Source of the DNA: Ectopseudomonas toyotomiensis
Lineage (GTDB): Bacteria; Pseudomonadota; Gammaproteobacteria; Pseudomonadales; Pseudomonadaceae
Assembly: GCF_900115695.1 (NCBI RefSeq)
Contig: NZ_FOXK01000005.1
Span: 62,001-126,000 of the forward strand
Reading direction: 5' to 3'
Length of the DNA stretch: 64,000 nt
Shown here: positions 44,429 through 58,617 of the stretch, piece by piece
Layout of the letters: each line of letters begins with the position of its first letter
Position numbering within the stretch: position 1 is the stretch's first letter
Position numbers and translations under genes: made by a program
Notes under the pieces: model-generated
The model's input: the letters and a program-made list of their open reading frames with translations, nothing else
The model's database searches: none
Told to the model about the DNA's origin: nothing

Positions 44429-44464
44429 ATAAAAAGCCCCCGCACGCAGTGAGTGCATGGGCTC
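44429..44464 (-). terminator. Terminator downstream of the four-helix-bundle gene
   Basis: Read leftward, GCCCATGCAC...GTGCGGGGGC forms a stem and is followed by TTTTTATT. It lies 18 bp after the stop codon and separates this gene from pstS. Confidence 0.75.
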
Positions 44465-44482
44465 GTAACAGCGCCGCAGTGA

Positions 44483-44917
44483 TTACTGCATGTTCTGCTT
44501 CAGCGCCCGCATGCGGTCGTGGCAGGCCCGCACCTTGGGCATCTCCACGGCGAGCAGCACACGGACATCATTGTCCGCACTTTCCAGCGCATCCTCGAAG
44601 GCATGCAGAATGCGGTCTTCCGCTTCCTCCAGCTGCGAGACGTAGGTGGCGTCTTCATCCTTGGCCAGGGTCGCGCGGGTGTCGGCGTAGAACTGGCGCA
44701 GTTTGCCCAGCATGGTGCCGCCGGATGCCGGGGCACTCTGGTTGGCCGCGACCTTGACGCTCAAGGCGTCGATCACTTCGGTCTTGGCGCGCACCATGTC
44801 GCGGAACAGCGCCTGCAGGCGGATATCCTTGACCTCTTCGTGGGCATGCTCATAGAAGCGCTTGCCGTCACGGGTGATTTCGATCAGTTCATTGAGTTGT
44901 GCGGTCTTGCTGCTCAT
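44483..44917 (-). CDS. PA2169-like four-helix-bundle protein (DUF2383)
   Basis: 144 aa, ferritin-like helical bundle: LNELIEITRDGKRFYEHAHE (about 8-27), LQALFRDMVRAKTEVIDAL and DILHAFEDALES-like acidic helix pairs. The family is often stress- or anaerobiosis-induced; its function is not established. The ATG at 44917 has AAGGAG 8 nt upstream. It follows the BON-domain gene and may be co-transcribed with it (67 bp). Confidence 0.85.
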   Translation of the reverse strand: MSSKTAQLNELIEITRDGKRFYEHAHEEVKDIRLQALFRDMVRAKTEVIDALSVKVAANQSAPASGGTMLGKLRQFYADTRATLAKDEDATYVSQLEEAEDRILHAFEDALESADNDVRVLLAVEMPKVRACHDRMRALKQNMQ

Positions 44918-44984
44918 GGATTCACTCCTTGGCGATGGGACTTGCGGGTTGATGGCCATTCCAGTGGCCGGGATTGCTTGAGAT

Positions 44985-45803
44985 TCAACTGCTGATGCGC
45001 AGGGCGTCGGCGTCGACACCCCGCACACCGCGAATGTTGCGGGCGATCTCGACCGCCAGGCGCTTCTCGGCACTGCTCAGCACGCTGCCGCGCAGGCTGA
45101 CCAGACCGTCGTCAGTGTTCATAGCATCCAGGTTGCGGCTGTAGAGGAAGCTGGCCTTGACCTTGCTGGTGATCCAGCTGTCACTGATGTCCTCGCGCGC
45201 TTCGTCGAGTGTGGTTTGCACTTCGCTGCTACTGCTGTCGGCAGTGCTGATGCTGAGGTGGTTGAACACCTCGCGCACGCCATCGGTATTGGCTGCCAGC
45301 TGGCCTGCCAACTCCTTGGCCGCTGGCGTCTGGGCATGGCCACTGAGGGTGATGTTGCCGGTTTCGCTCTTTACCTGAATGTCCAGGCCGCGGGTGTTGC
45401 TGTTCCACAGCAACTTGGACTTCACCGTGGCGGCGAGGCTGGCGTCCTCCAGACGCTGCACCATGCTCGGCGCGTCGCCCTCGACTGCGTCACTGCTGAC
45501 CTCGATGCGATTGTCCACCGACTCGATGCCATCTATGCTCAGCGCCACCTGCTCGGCCAGCTCTTTCTGAACGTTATTCTCGACCTTGCCGTTGAGAGTG
45601 GCCGCACCATCCTCAACGTCGATATCGAGCTTGAAAGGGTTGAGGTGCCGATTGAGCGCGAAGGCTGTCCAGATCGAACCTTCCTGGCGGGCCGCATCCA
45701 GCTGTGCTGATAGCTGACCTTCGGCAGCGTGGCTGGCCACAGGCGTCAGGCCGATCATCAGCGCGGTGCCGGCGGCCAGTAACAAAGGTTTGAACGGGGG
45801 CAT
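44985..45803 (-). CDS. Periplasmic protein with three BON domains (OsmY-like)
   Basis: 272 aa. Signal peptide (FKPLLLAAGTALMIGLTPVA, ending SHA). Three BON domains at about 40-105, 120-190 and 205-270, each with a KLxWNSNTRG/VSLRGSV-type pattern (DIQVKSETGNITLSGHAQTP; DGLVSLRGSVLSSAEKRLAV). BON proteins such as OsmY bind membranes and respond to osmotic or envelope stress. AGGAG lies upstream of the chosen ATG. Confidence 0.9.
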   Translation of the reverse strand: MPPFKPLLLAAGTALMIGLTPVASHAAEGQLSAQLDAARQEGSIWTAFALNRHLNPFKLDIDVEDGAATLNGKVENNVQKELAEQVALSIDGIESVDNRIEVSSDAVEGDAPSMVQRLEDASLAATVKSKLLWNSNTRGLDIQVKSETGNITLSGHAQTPAAKELAGQLAANTDGVREVFNHLSISTADSSSSEVQTTLDEAREDISDSWITSKVKASFLYSRNLDAMNTDDGLVSLRGSVLSSAEKRLAVEIARNIRGVRGVDADALRISS

Positions 45804-45908
45804 GAGTTCACTCCTGTTCGTGAGACGATACAGGCAATATCGCAAGCCCCGTGCCAGCCAGAATAAATTAAAATCCCCTTTTAAAACAAATATTTACCAA
45901 CAATAAAG

Positions 45909-45932
45909 GCACCCTGCCTGCATGCAGGGTGC
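45909..45932. repeat. Palindrome GCACCCTGC-CTGCAT-GCAGGGTGC upstream of algB
   Basis: A 9-bp perfect inverted repeat in the 210-bp AT-rich region between the BON gene and algB, which must hold both promoters. It may be a terminator-like or operator element; no T-run follows. Confidence 0.5.
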
Positions 45933-46013
45933 AGTATCGGCACAGTCGAGCCGTGCAACTTGCATGGTTTTTACCTGACTAAGCTGCATTGACCCGTCAG
46001 ATGGAGCACATAC

Positions 46014-47366
<1,353 letters not shown>

Positions 47367-47379
47367 CCACGGGATTTCC

Positions 47380-49176
47380 ATGAAGCTGTCGATGAAGCTT
47401 CGCACGCGACTGTTCCTTAGCATCTCCGCGCTGATCACCGTTGCACTGCTGGGCCTGCTGCTCGGCCTGTTCAGCGTCACACAGATGGCGCGCAGCCAGA
47501 GCGACCTGATCCAGCGCGGCTTCGACGCCGTACAGATCGGCCAGAAGCTGCGCCAGCACCTGGGCGACGAACTGATCGTGCTGATCGCTCAACAGCCCGA
47601 TGCGCAGCGCCTCGAAGCCATCCGCCAGTCGTTCCGCGCTACCTTCGACGAAGGCCTGAGGGCCAACCTCGGCAAAGACTACGCCAGCGGACTGGAGCGA
47701 GCGGCAGCGCTTTACGACGAGATGGAACAGGCTGCCAGTAGTGCGATGCCGGACGGCCAGACACCCCATAACCTGGGTGCTCACAAACCCTTCACCGAGG
47801 CCTTCCAGCGCCTGCGCAACCATCTGCTGGAACAGCAGGATCAGGTCGTCGACTGGGTCATCTCGGCCGAAAGCAAAGCGGGCGAGCGCTCTCAACTGAT
47901 CGCCGGGCTGCTGGTGCTCATCGGCCTCGCGGTACTGGCGATCGGGGTACTCACTGCCCACGGCATCGCCCGCCGCTTCGGCGCCCCCATCGACATGCTG
48001 GCACGAGCCGCCGACCAGATCGGCCAGGGCAAATACGACGTGGTGCTACCGGTATCGCCGGTTCTCGAACTGGCCGTGCTGAGCCGCCGCTTCGGCCTCA
48101 TGACCGAGGCGCTGCGCGAATACCATTCGAGCAACCTCAACCAGTTGCTCAGCAGCGAGGGCCGACTGAAGGCGGTGCTCGACAGCATCGATGATGGCCT
48201 GGTCATTCTCGACACCCAGGGCAGCATCGAACACGCCAATCCGGTGGCGCTGCGCCAACTGTCCTGGCCGGCCGAGATCGTGGGCCAGCCCATCGGCCCG
48301 CTGTTGCCCGAGCATGCGGTGGACGAAGCACTGCGCCGGGTGCTGGCAGGCGAACTGCTGCAGGAGCCGCCGGCCGACCTGCAGATCGACCGCGACGGCG
48401 AGACCAGGCTGCTGGCCTGGGCCCTGACTCCGGTGCAGGTACGCGAGGGCGGTAGCGCGGGGGCAGTGATGGTACTGCGTGACGTCACCAAGCAACGTGC
48501 CTTCGACCGGGTGCGCAGCGAGTTCATCCTGCGCGCCTCCCATGAACTGCGCACGCCGATCACCGGTATTCATATGGCTTTCAGCCTGCTGCGCGAACGT
48601 CTCTCACTGCCGCCAGGCGGACGCGAGCAGGAACTGATACGCACCGTCGACGAGGAGATGCATCGACTGGTGCAGTTGATCGACGACCTGCTCAACTTCT
48701 CGCGCTACCAGAATGGTGTGCAAACCCTGCAGCGCCGCCCCTGCGACCTCGGCGAAATGATCCAGCAGCTGTCTCACCGTTTTACCGAGAGAGCCGCAGA
48801 ACGTGAGGTGACGGTGCTTTGCGAAGTCCACGAGCCCCTGCCGCAGCTTGAGCTCGATGCCGCGCAGCTGCAGCGACTGCTCGATAACCTCACCGACAAC
48901 GCCCTGCGCTACAGCAACCCGGGTGACAAGATACGACTACAGGCGCGCCGCCATGGCGAACAGGTGATCGTCAGCGTGCAGGACGAAGGCGAAGGGATCC
49001 CCTTCGAACAACAGGCGCGGATCTTCGAACCCTTCGTTCAGGTCGGCAGACGCAAGGGTGGCGTCGGCCTCGGCCTGGCGCTGGCAAGGGAGATCGTGCA
49101 GTTGCACGGCGGCCAGCTGAGGGTTCATTCGCGCCCCGGCGAAGGCGCCAACTTCTATTTCAGCTTGCCGGTCTGA
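47380..49176 (+). CDS. kinB: KinB, sensor histidine kinase of AlgB
   Basis: 598 aa (P. aeruginosa KinB is about 595). TM1 about 10-33 and TM2 about 172-192 enclose a helical periplasmic sensor. HAMP, then PAS (about 263-370), HisKA with His388 (RASHELRTPI) and HATPase with N, G1 and G2 boxes (NLTDNALRYS; DEGEGIP; GVGLGLALA). It phosphorylates and dephosphorylates AlgB. A second in-frame ATG is four codons downstream. Confidence 0.95.
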   Translation: MKLSMKLRTRLFLSISALITVALLGLLLGLFSVTQMARSQSDLIQRGFDAVQIGQKLRQHLGDELIVLIAQQPDAQRLEAIRQSFRATFDEGLRANLGKDYASGLERAAALYDEMEQAASSAMPDGQTPHNLGAHKPFTEAFQRLRNHLLEQQDQVVDWVISAESKAGERSQLIAGLLVLIGLAVLAIGVLTAHGIARRFGAPIDMLARAADQIGQGKYDVVLPVSPVLELAVLSRRFGLMTEALREYHSSNLNQLLSSEGRLKAVLDSIDDGLVILDTQGSIEHANPVALRQLSWPAEIVGQPIGPLLPEHAVDEALRRVLAGELLQEPPADLQIDRDGETRLLAWALTPVQVREGGSAGAVMVLRDVTKQRAFDRVRSEFILRASHELRTPITGIHMAFSLLRERLSLPPGGREQELIRTVDEEMHRLVQLIDDLLNFSRYQNGVQTLQRRPCDLGEMIQQLSHRFTERAAEREVTVLCEVHEPLPQLELDAAQLQRLLDNLTDNALRYSNPGDKIRLQARRHGEQVIVSVQDEGEGIPFEQQARIFEPFVQVGRRKGGVGLGLALAREIVQLHGGQLRVHSRPGEGANFYFSLPV

Positions 49177-49213
49177 GGTAGACGACCGCGGTACCGGCCT
49201 ATTCACACGCAAT

Positions 49214-49245
49214 AAAAAACGCCACGATCTTCGTGGCGTTTTCTT
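49214..49245. terminator. Terminator after kinB
   Basis: AAAAAACGCCACGA-TCT-TCGTGGCGTTTTCTT, perfect stem with A and T tails. It serves kinB and possibly the convergent small-gene operon. Confidence 0.92.
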
Positions 49246-49268
49246 GTTTCCTTGGCGCGGGACCAGCC

Positions 49269-49454
49269 TCAGCGCAGCACGGGGTCGAACTTGATCCGGC
49301 GCCCGGCCATCAACGCGACCAGAAAGCCCGCACCAAAGACGACGCTACCACCCTTGAGCAGCAGGGCGATACCCTCGTCCAGAGCGGGGCTCAGCCACAA
49401 CACCGCCAGGCTCGACAGGCTCATGATCAACAACAGGACGGCACTTCTGGACAT
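49269..49454 (-). CDS. Small membrane protein of unknown function
   Basis: 61 aa with two predicted membrane helices (SAVLLLIMSLSSLAVLWLS, about 4-22; IALLLKGGSVVFGAGFLVAL, about 29-48) and a basic C-terminus (GRRIKFDPVL). AAGGAG stands 8 nt before the ATG, which makes it a believable gene. It follows the exported protein gene by 18 bp. P. aeruginosa also has two small unknown genes between algB-kinB and their neighbours. Confidence 0.7.
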   Translation of the reverse strand: MSRSAVLLLIMSLSSLAVLWLSPALDEGIALLLKGGSVVFGAGFLVALMAGRRIKFDPVLR

Positions 49455-49472
49455 GGCAGGACTCCTTGTCGG

Positions 49473-49784
49473 TCAGAACACCCAGCGCGGGGTGCTATTG
49501 GCAGGGCGTGGCTCACGGTTGGCGGTATCGGTGTCGCCCTCGTTGGAAATGCGCAGCCACTGCGCATCATCACCGATGGCACCGACAGCGCGGGTGGGCT
49601 GAGTACGCAGTTCGGCGGAGCCTTCCTGCTGTGCAGCGGCACGCGATTGCCACACCGGCGAGTTGGAAAGGGTGAACTCGGCCGTTTTCGCAACGGCTCC
49701 AGCCGAACCACTGAAATCTTTGGCGTAAGCCCCGTTGACCAGCAGTGCAGCTACGCAAAACAGGCTCACTCGGACGATGTTCAT
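49473..49784 (-). CDS. Small exported protein of unknown function
   Basis: 103 aa. Signal peptide (NIVRVSLFCVAALLVNGAYA), then about 80 polar residues with no recognised domain. GGAGA lies 7 nt before the ATG. First gene of a two-gene leftward unit with the 61-aa membrane protein. Two TGCA-N3-TGCA motifs lie 130-175 bp upstream. Confidence 0.7.
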   Translation of the reverse strand: MNIVRVSLFCVAALLVNGAYAKDFSGSAGAVAKTAEFTLSNSPVWQSRAAAQQEGSAELRTQPTRAVGAIGDDAQWLRISNEGDTDTANREPRPANSTPRWVF

Positions 49785-49960
49785 GACGCTTCTCCATCAG
49801 CAGGTCAGTCGGGGGGCTTACATGACTGATTCTGCAGCGCTCATGCCAACATCAATCCCTCCAAAATATCCTTATAAATCAATTACTTAAAAACAAAATC
49901 AACACCTTCTCCCATGCACTTTGCAAGATGCATGAATTACAACACGTGCAATTTGCACGA

Positions 49961-51148
49961 TCAGCTGCGTAGTGGCAGCAGGATGCTGAAACAGGAGCCT
50001 TCGCCGAGACGACTGCTGAGCTCGATGCGACCGTCATGAGCCTGGACGATCTGCTCGCTGATGAACAAGCCGAGCCCAAGCCCCTGCGCGACGCTGGTTC
50101 CGGAGACGCGTTCGAACTGCTCGAATACCCGCCGCTGATCGGCCTCGGAGATACCCAGGCCCTGGTCCCGCACCTCGGCGCGGGCCATATCGCCCACCAC
50201 CCGTACACGCACCGACACGGGTTTACCATCACCGTAGCGCAGGGCGTTGGTCAGCAGGTTGGCCAACACCTGCTCGATGCGGAACTCGTCCATCATCACC
50301 GGTGCCGGACCCTCGACGTGCAAATCGATATGGCTGCCAGTATGGGTGAACTGCGCGGCCAGGCTCTCTACCACGTTGCCAGCCAGCACGCCGAGATCGC
50401 CGGGTTCTGGACGCACGGAAAGCTTGCCGGTGCGAATGCGCGAAACATCCAGCATGTCGTCGATCAACCGGCTCAGGCTGCGGATCTGCCGCTCGTCGCG
50501 GCTGACCATCTCCTGCAGCTTGTCGGGGGTGAAGGCATCCATGCGCCCCTGCTCCAGGCGCAGCCGGCGCAGTTGCACGTCGAGGATCAGACCGTTGAGT
50601 GGCGTGCGCAACTCGTGCGAGGCGATAGACATGAACACGTCGCGCATCTGCACCGCTTTCTGCAATTCACCCTGAGTCTCGCGCAACTCGGCGAGCAGTG
50701 CCTCCTGCTCACGACGCGCCGCCTCGACCACCTCCAGCTGCATGCTCAACGCCTTGCGATGGCGGTACAGCTCGACGAACATCGCCACCTTGCTGCGCAC
50801 CTCGAAGGGCGACAGCGGCTTGTGCAGGAAGTCCACCGCGCCGCTCTCGTAGCCGCGGAAGGCGTAATCCATGTCGCGGCCGACCGCGCTGACGAAGATG
50901 ATCGGGATATGCTTGGTCTTCTCCGTGCCGCGCATCATCTCGGCCAGTTCGAAGCCGTTCATGCCCGGCATCTTGACGTCGAGAATGGCCAGGGCGAACT
51001 CGTGCTCGAGCAGCAGCGACAGCGCCTCATCGGCGCTGCTGGCCTGGAACACGGTGCGATCCTCGCTCTGGATCAACGAACGCAACGCCAGCAGGTTTTC
51101 CGGCAGGTCGTCGACGATCAATACCTTGGCTTCAATCTTCCTCAGCAT
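49961..51148 (-). CDS. Receiver-histidine kinase fusion protein
   Basis: 395 aa, no membrane segment. N-terminal receiver (about 5-125, Asp57 in LAILDVKMPGMNG, Lys110 in FLHKPL), coiled coil (130-170), HisKA with His178 (SIASHELRTPL) and HATPase (about 280-393, NLLTNALRYG; DQGLGIS; GLGLGLFIS). Such fusions are cytoplasmic kinases controlled by phosphorylation of their own receiver. Last gene of the CheR/CheB/hybrid-kinase operon; its ATG overlaps the cheB-like gene by 7 bp. Confidence 0.9.
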   Translation of the reverse strand: MLRKIEAKVLIVDDLPENLLALRSLIQSEDRTVFQASSADEALSLLLEHEFALAILDVKMPGMNGFELAEMMRGTEKTKHIPIIFVSAVGRDMDYAFRGYESGAVDFLHKPLSPFEVRSKVAMFVELYRHRKALSMQLEVVEAARREQEALLAELRETQGELQKAVQMRDVFMSIASHELRTPLNGLILDVQLRRLRLEQGRMDAFTPDKLQEMVSRDERQIRSLSRLIDDMLDVSRIRTGKLSVRPEPGDLGVLAGNVVESLAAQFTHTGSHIDLHVEGPAPVMMDEFRIEQVLANLLTNALRYGDGKPVSVRVRVVGDMARAEVRDQGLGISEADQRRVFEQFERVSGTSVAQGLGLGLFISEQIVQAHDGRIELSSRLGEGSCFSILLPLRS

Positions 51149-51753
51149 GGCAGGGCATCCAGTTCGGCCAGCAGCAGGCGCATGGCATTGATAGACAGGA
51201 GAAAATCCGGTTTCAGCAGGGCCAGCGCGGCATTCGGCATGGTGGGCACCTGCGCATCGGCAGGCTCCTGCACCAGCGTCAGGCCACCAGCCTGTTTGAT
51301 CGCCAGCAGGCCGGCCGCGCCATCCTCGTTGGCGCCAGTGAGCAGCGCGGCAGCCAGCTGCTCGCCATAGGCGTCGGCAGCGGACTCGAAAAGAATATCG
51401 ATCGATGGCCGGGAGAAATGCCGCGGCTCCTCACGACTGAGGGAGAAGCTACGATCAGTTTCGATGGACAGGTGGTAACCGGCGGGTGCCACGTAGACCA
51501 CGCCCCCACTGAGGTACTCCTTGTCCTCGGCTTCCTTGGCGGGCAGCTTCAGGCGGCGCTGCAGCAGATCGGCCAGCAGACTGTCGCTGCGATCCGGCTG
51601 ATGCAGCAGGCAGACCACCGGCAGCCGGTAGTCCGGCGGCAGGTCTTCGAGCAGGCTCAACAGCGCCTCGACACCACCGGCCGAGGCACCGATCAGCAGG
51701 GCCTGCAGCGGCGCATGCACCTGGCCGCGGAGGTTGATCCATTGGTTGCTCAT
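51142..51753 (-). CDS. CheB-type methylesterase without receiver domain
   Basis: 203 aa, the CheB catalytic domain only. Catalytic triad candidates: Ser in LIGASAGGVEALL (about 21-33), His in VCLLHQPDRSDSLLADLLQR, Asp in LLTGANEDGAAGLLAI. Without a receiver it cannot be directly switched by CheA-type kinases. Paired with CheR in the operon; ATG overlaps the cheR stop (ATGA). With no methyl-accepting protein nearby, its target is unknown. Confidence 0.88.
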   Translation of the reverse strand: MSNQWINLRGQVHAPLQALLIGASAGGVEALLSLLEDLPPDYRLPVVCLLHQPDRSDSLLADLLQRRLKLPAKEAEDKEYLSGGVVYVAPAGYHLSIETDRSFSLSREEPRHFSRPSIDILFESAADAYGEQLAAALLTGANEDGAAGLLAIKQAGGLTLVQEPADAQVPTMPNAALALLKPDFLLSINAMRLLLAELDALPC

Positions 51754-52558
51754 CGCTTGCGGAAAATCCGCTCGGGCCGTGACACCGCTTCGAACTGCCG
51801 GGCATAGGCGGAGAAATCCAGGCTCTCCTTGCTGCCCAGACCGAGAAAACCGCGGTGGCAAAGGGAGTCGTGGAACAGGCCCAGCGCACGGTCCTGCAGG
51901 TCGCGGTTGAAATAGATCAGTACGTTGCGGCACGACACCAGATGGGTTTCGGCGAACACGCTGTCGGTGGCCAGGCTGTGATCGGCGAAGGTCACGTTGG
52001 CGCGCAACGACTTGTCGAACAGCACCCGATCATAGGCCGCCGAGTAGTAGTCGGAGAACGCCCGCTTGCCGCCGGACAGCTGGTAGTTCTGGGTGTAAGT
52101 GCGCAGGTTGTCGAGGGCGAAGATGCCCTGCTCGGCCTTCTCCAGCGAGTGCGGATTGATGTCGGTGGCGTAGATCATGGTGCGTTCCAGCAGGCCTTCC
52201 TCGTGCAGCAGAATAGCCAAGGAATACACCTCCTCGCCCGTGCTGCAGCCAGCCACCCAGACCTTCAGCGAGGGATAGGTGTGCAGCAGCGGCACCACCT
52301 GCTCGCGCAGGGCGAGGAAGTATTCGGGGTCGCGGAACATCTCGCTGACCGGGATGGTGAGGTACTGCAGCAGCTGCATGAACGCCTGTGGCTCGTGCAG
52401 GATACGCGCCTGCAACGCCGAGATGGTCGGGCAATCCAGCTGGACCTGCGCCTGGCGAACACGGCGCTTGAGCGAGGCTTTCGAGTAGTCACGAAAGTCG
52501 TAGCTGTAGCGCAGATAGATCGCCTCGATCAGCAGGCGCAGCTCGATTTCGTCAGGCA

Positions 52559-52559
<1 letters not shown>
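51750..52559 (-). CDS. CheR-type methyltransferase
   Basis: 269 aa. Helical N-terminal domain (FRDYSKASLKRRVRQAQ, about 20-36) and SAM-binding domain (about 80-265) with VWVAGCSTGEEVYSLAILL (about 100-118), MIYATDINPHSLEKAEQGIF and HLVSCRNVLIYFNRDLQDRA. No TPR repeats. Its ATG overlaps the hybrid kinase stop codon. It would methylate glutamates on an unidentified protein, possibly the coiled-coil region of the hybrid kinase. Confidence 0.9.
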
Positions 52560-56065
<3,506 letters not shown>

Positions 56066-56184
56066 TCGATGATTGTCTCGCTCGTTCTTATCTGTCCGGG
56101 GAAGGCGTATGGCACACTGACCGTGCACCGACTCCGAAGTTTGCCAAACATTCGCGCATTCTGCGCGCTGAAACAGAGAACCCC

Positions 56185-56577
56185 ATGACCGAAATCGACT
56201 GCGCCAGTACCAAGACCATCCTGCTGGTCGAGGATGACGATGTCGTACGCCAACTCACCGCTGAAGTCCTCGGGGAGTTCGGCTATCGCGTCCTTGCCCT
56301 GCGCGACGGGCACAGCGCCCTGGAGCGGCTGCGCAGCGAGCAGCACTTCGATCTGCTGATGAGCGACATCGGCCTGCCCGGGATGGACGGACGCGAATTG
56401 GTGGAAGCCGCGCGCCAGTTGCGACCGACCCTGCCGGTGCTGTTCGCCAGCGGCTATTACGAACGCGAACTGCTCGAAGAGGTGCGCGCCCGCGACAGCG
56501 CGGCAGCCACCGAGAGCATCGTAAAGCCCTATGACTTCAAGCTTCTTGCTCAACGATTGAGCGAACTGGCGGGCTGA
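56185..56577 (+). CDS. Stand-alone CheY-like response regulator
   Basis: 130 aa single receiver: EDDD at 16-19, acceptor Asp61 (DLLMSDIGLPGMDG), SGYYE loop and KPYD near the end. Divergent from the hybrid kinase gene, 119 bp apart, so it is a likely partner of that kinase. No output domain. Confidence 0.9.
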   Translation: MTEIDCASTKTILLVEDDDVVRQLTAEVLGEFGYRVLALRDGHSALERLRSEQHFDLLMSDIGLPGMDGRELVEAARQLRPTLPVLFASGYYERELLEEVRARDSAAATESIVKPYDFKLLAQRLSELAG

Positions 56578-56627
56578 CGAAGCGGCATCTAGGCTGATTG
56601 CAGGTCCCTGGACAGGAGAGTCCGCCG

Positions 56628-57293
56628 ATGCGTTACGCCAACCCGCTTTGCCTGGCTCTACTCACTGCGCTGCTGCTCAGCGGCTGCGCCAGCCAGACCA
56701 CCAAACCCACAGAGTTCTCCGGCTACCTCGCCGACTACTCCCAGCTCCAGCCAGCCACTTCAGCTACCGGCGCACCGGTACTGCGCTGGATTTCGCCGCA
56801 GTTCAGGAACGAGCGCTACACGGCGGTGTATGTGGAGAAGCCGACCTTCTATCCAGAACCAGTTCCCAGCGATCAGGTCAGCGCGCAAACGCTGGAAAGT
56901 GTCCGTGATTATCTGCATCAGGCATTGATCCGTGAGTTGCAGGGGCGCATGACGGTGGTCAACGAACCGACCATGGACAGCCTGGTGTTGCGTAGCGCGA
57001 TCACTGGCGTGACGGTTTCCACCGAAGGGCTCAAGGCCTATGAGGTGATTCCTGTCGCCCTGGTGCTGGCGGCGGCAACCACAGCAGCAGGCACCCGTGA
57101 CCGCGACAGCGCCATCTTCATCGAACTGGAGGGCCTCGATGCCCGCACCAGCGAACCGGTGCTGCGCGTGGTGCGCAAGGGGCACGGCCTGGCGCTGGAG
57201 AACAGCAGCACGCAACTGACCCTGGAAGATCTCAAACCGGTGCTGGATGTCTGGGCGCGTGATGCGCGTGATTTCCAACCTGGCCCGCGCTGA
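56628..57293 (+). CDS. DUF3313 outer-membrane/periplasmic lipoprotein
   Basis: 221 aa. Lipoprotein signal peptide ending LLLSGC (Cys about residue 20). The mature part matches the DUF3313 pattern: SGYLADYSQLQP, RNERYTAVYVEKPTFYPEP and VIPVALVLAAATTAAGTRDR. Function unknown. AGGAGA precedes the ATG. Located 50 bp after the response regulator gene; it may be in the same transcript. Confidence 0.85.
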   Translation: MRYANPLCLALLTALLLSGCASQTTKPTEFSGYLADYSQLQPATSATGAPVLRWISPQFRNERYTAVYVEKPTFYPEPVPSDQVSAQTLESVRDYLHQALIRELQGRMTVVNEPTMDSLVLRSAITGVTVSTEGLKAYEVIPVALVLAAATTAAGTRDRDSAIFIELEGLDARTSEPVLRVVRKGHGLALENSSTQLTLEDLKPVLDVWARDARDFQPGPR

Positions 57294-57426
57294 TCGGCCT
57301 GCCGGTACAGCAACCGTAGCGCAGCACCATGCTGAGCAGATGATCGGCTATCAGGCGGATCGATAGCACTTGCTGCACTCGGCTTCAGGCGAGAGGCTCA
57401 GGGAAAACGCCAGCCGAGGAACGTAT

Positions 57427-57831
57427 ATGCCGAGCATCAACCCTGCCCGCGAGGATCTGCTGGCGTTCGCCGAGCGCATGCCCAGTGATACACCGATTCT
57501 GATGCTCAATCTGCTGCGCTTCAACAGCCAGGCTGCGTACGGTGCAGACAGTCCCCATGCGCCCTGCAGCGGGCGTGAAGCCTATGCGCGCTACAGCCGC
57601 ACCGCGCTGAGCAAGGTTCGTGGGGTGGGCGGTGAGGTGCAGGTGATGGCAGACGTCCACCTGGCGCTGATCGCACCGAAGGAAGAGCAGTGGGATCTGC
57701 TTCTGCTGGTGCGTTATCCCTCGTCAGCAGCCTTTTTGAGCATGCTCGCGGACCCCGAATACCAGGCCGCCACCGTTCATCGCAGCGCAGCGCTGGCCGA
57801 CTCTCGGCTGATCGGCACCACGCCTAGCTGA
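57427..57831 (+). CDS. DUF1330-family protein
   Basis: 134 aa dimeric alpha/beta-barrel type: PILMLNLLRFNSQAAY (about 22-37), GREAYARYSRTALSKVRGVG and LVRYPSSAAFLSMLADPEYQ. Members are uncharacterised small cytoplasmic proteins. GAGGA lies upstream of the ATG. Convergent with ampDh2, 3 bp apart. Confidence 0.85.
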   Translation: MPSINPAREDLLAFAERMPSDTPILMLNLLRFNSQAAYGADSPHAPCSGREAYARYSRTALSKVRGVGGEVQVMADVHLALIAPKEEQWDLLLLVRYPSSAAFLSMLADPEYQAATVHRSAALADSRLIGTTPS

Positions 57832-57834
57832 GCT

Positions 57835-58617
57835 CTATCCAGCCGCCTGCAGATTGAGCACCAGTAACCGCGCTGCAGTTTCGGCGTCCGGCTGGCCGTC
57901 GTAGTTGGCCGGGCGATACTTCATCTGGAAGGCGGCAATGACGTTGCGCGTCGCCTCATCCAGCTCACCGTGCTGCGGCACCGTGTAGCCATTTTGCGCC
58001 AACTGCTCCTGGAACCACTGCACGCTGGGCAGGCTGGTGCTGAACAGCGCCTGTTGGCGCGCCACGGCGTCCTCGTTCGGCCAGGGCACCAGGCCCTCGT
58101 CGGCCAGACGCTTCCAGGGAAACAATGGGCCCGGATCGACCTTGCGCTGCGGCGCCACATCGCTGTGCGCGATGATCGAGCCCAGCGCTAGCTGGTGACG
58201 CTTGACGATGTCCTTGAGCAGCACGATCAGGGTATCGATCTGCTGCGGCGCGAAAGGTTGCCAGTAGCGCCCCGCCGGCGTCTGGTAGTACCCCTGGTTG
58301 ACCAGCTCGATGCCGATGGTCGAAGCGTTGAGCCAGGTTCGCCCCTGCCACTCGCTGACGCCGACGTGCCAGGCGCGGCGGTTCTCGTCAACCAGGCGGT
58401 AGACGGTCGGCGGTGCATCACCGATCAGGTAGTGGCTGCTCACCTCGGTCTGCGTCAGCAGATCGAGCGAGCGTTGCAGGTCAGCAGAGGTGTAGTGCAA
58501 CACGACGTATTGCACCCGGCTGTTCTGGCCGGTCGCGGTGTGACTGTCATCGATACGTAGACCACCGGTGCAACCGGCGAGCAGAACAAGGACGAGGGCA
58601 AGGCAAAGAGACTTCAT
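57835..58617 (-). CDS. ampDh2: AmpDh2-like N-acetylmuramoyl-L-alanine amidase lipoprotein
   Basis: 260 aa. Lipobox LLAGC at 12-16. Amidase_2 zinc domain (about 30-175) with YVVLHYTSADLQ, TIGIELVNQGY and IIAHSDVAPQRKVDPGPLFP carrying zinc His and catalytic residues. C-terminal peptidoglycan-binding domain (195-255). Outer-membrane-anchored amidase that cleaves the peptide from murein and 1,6-anhydro sugars. Overlaps the marC stop codon (ATGA). In P. aeruginosa ampDh2 is directly downstream of kinB; here an operon intervenes. Confidence 0.92.
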   Translation of the reverse strand: MKSLCLALVLVLLAGCTGGLRIDDSHTATGQNSRVQYVVLHYTSADLQRSLDLLTQTEVSSHYLIGDAPPTVYRLVDENRRAWHVGVSEWQGRTWLNASTIGIELVNQGYYQTPAGRYWQPFAPQQIDTLIVLLKDIVKRHQLALGSIIAHSDVAPQRKVDPGPLFPWKRLADEGLVPWPNEDAVARQQALFSTSLPSVQWFQEQLAQNGYTVPQHGELDEATRNVIAAFQMKYRPANYDGQPDAETAARLLVLNLQAAG

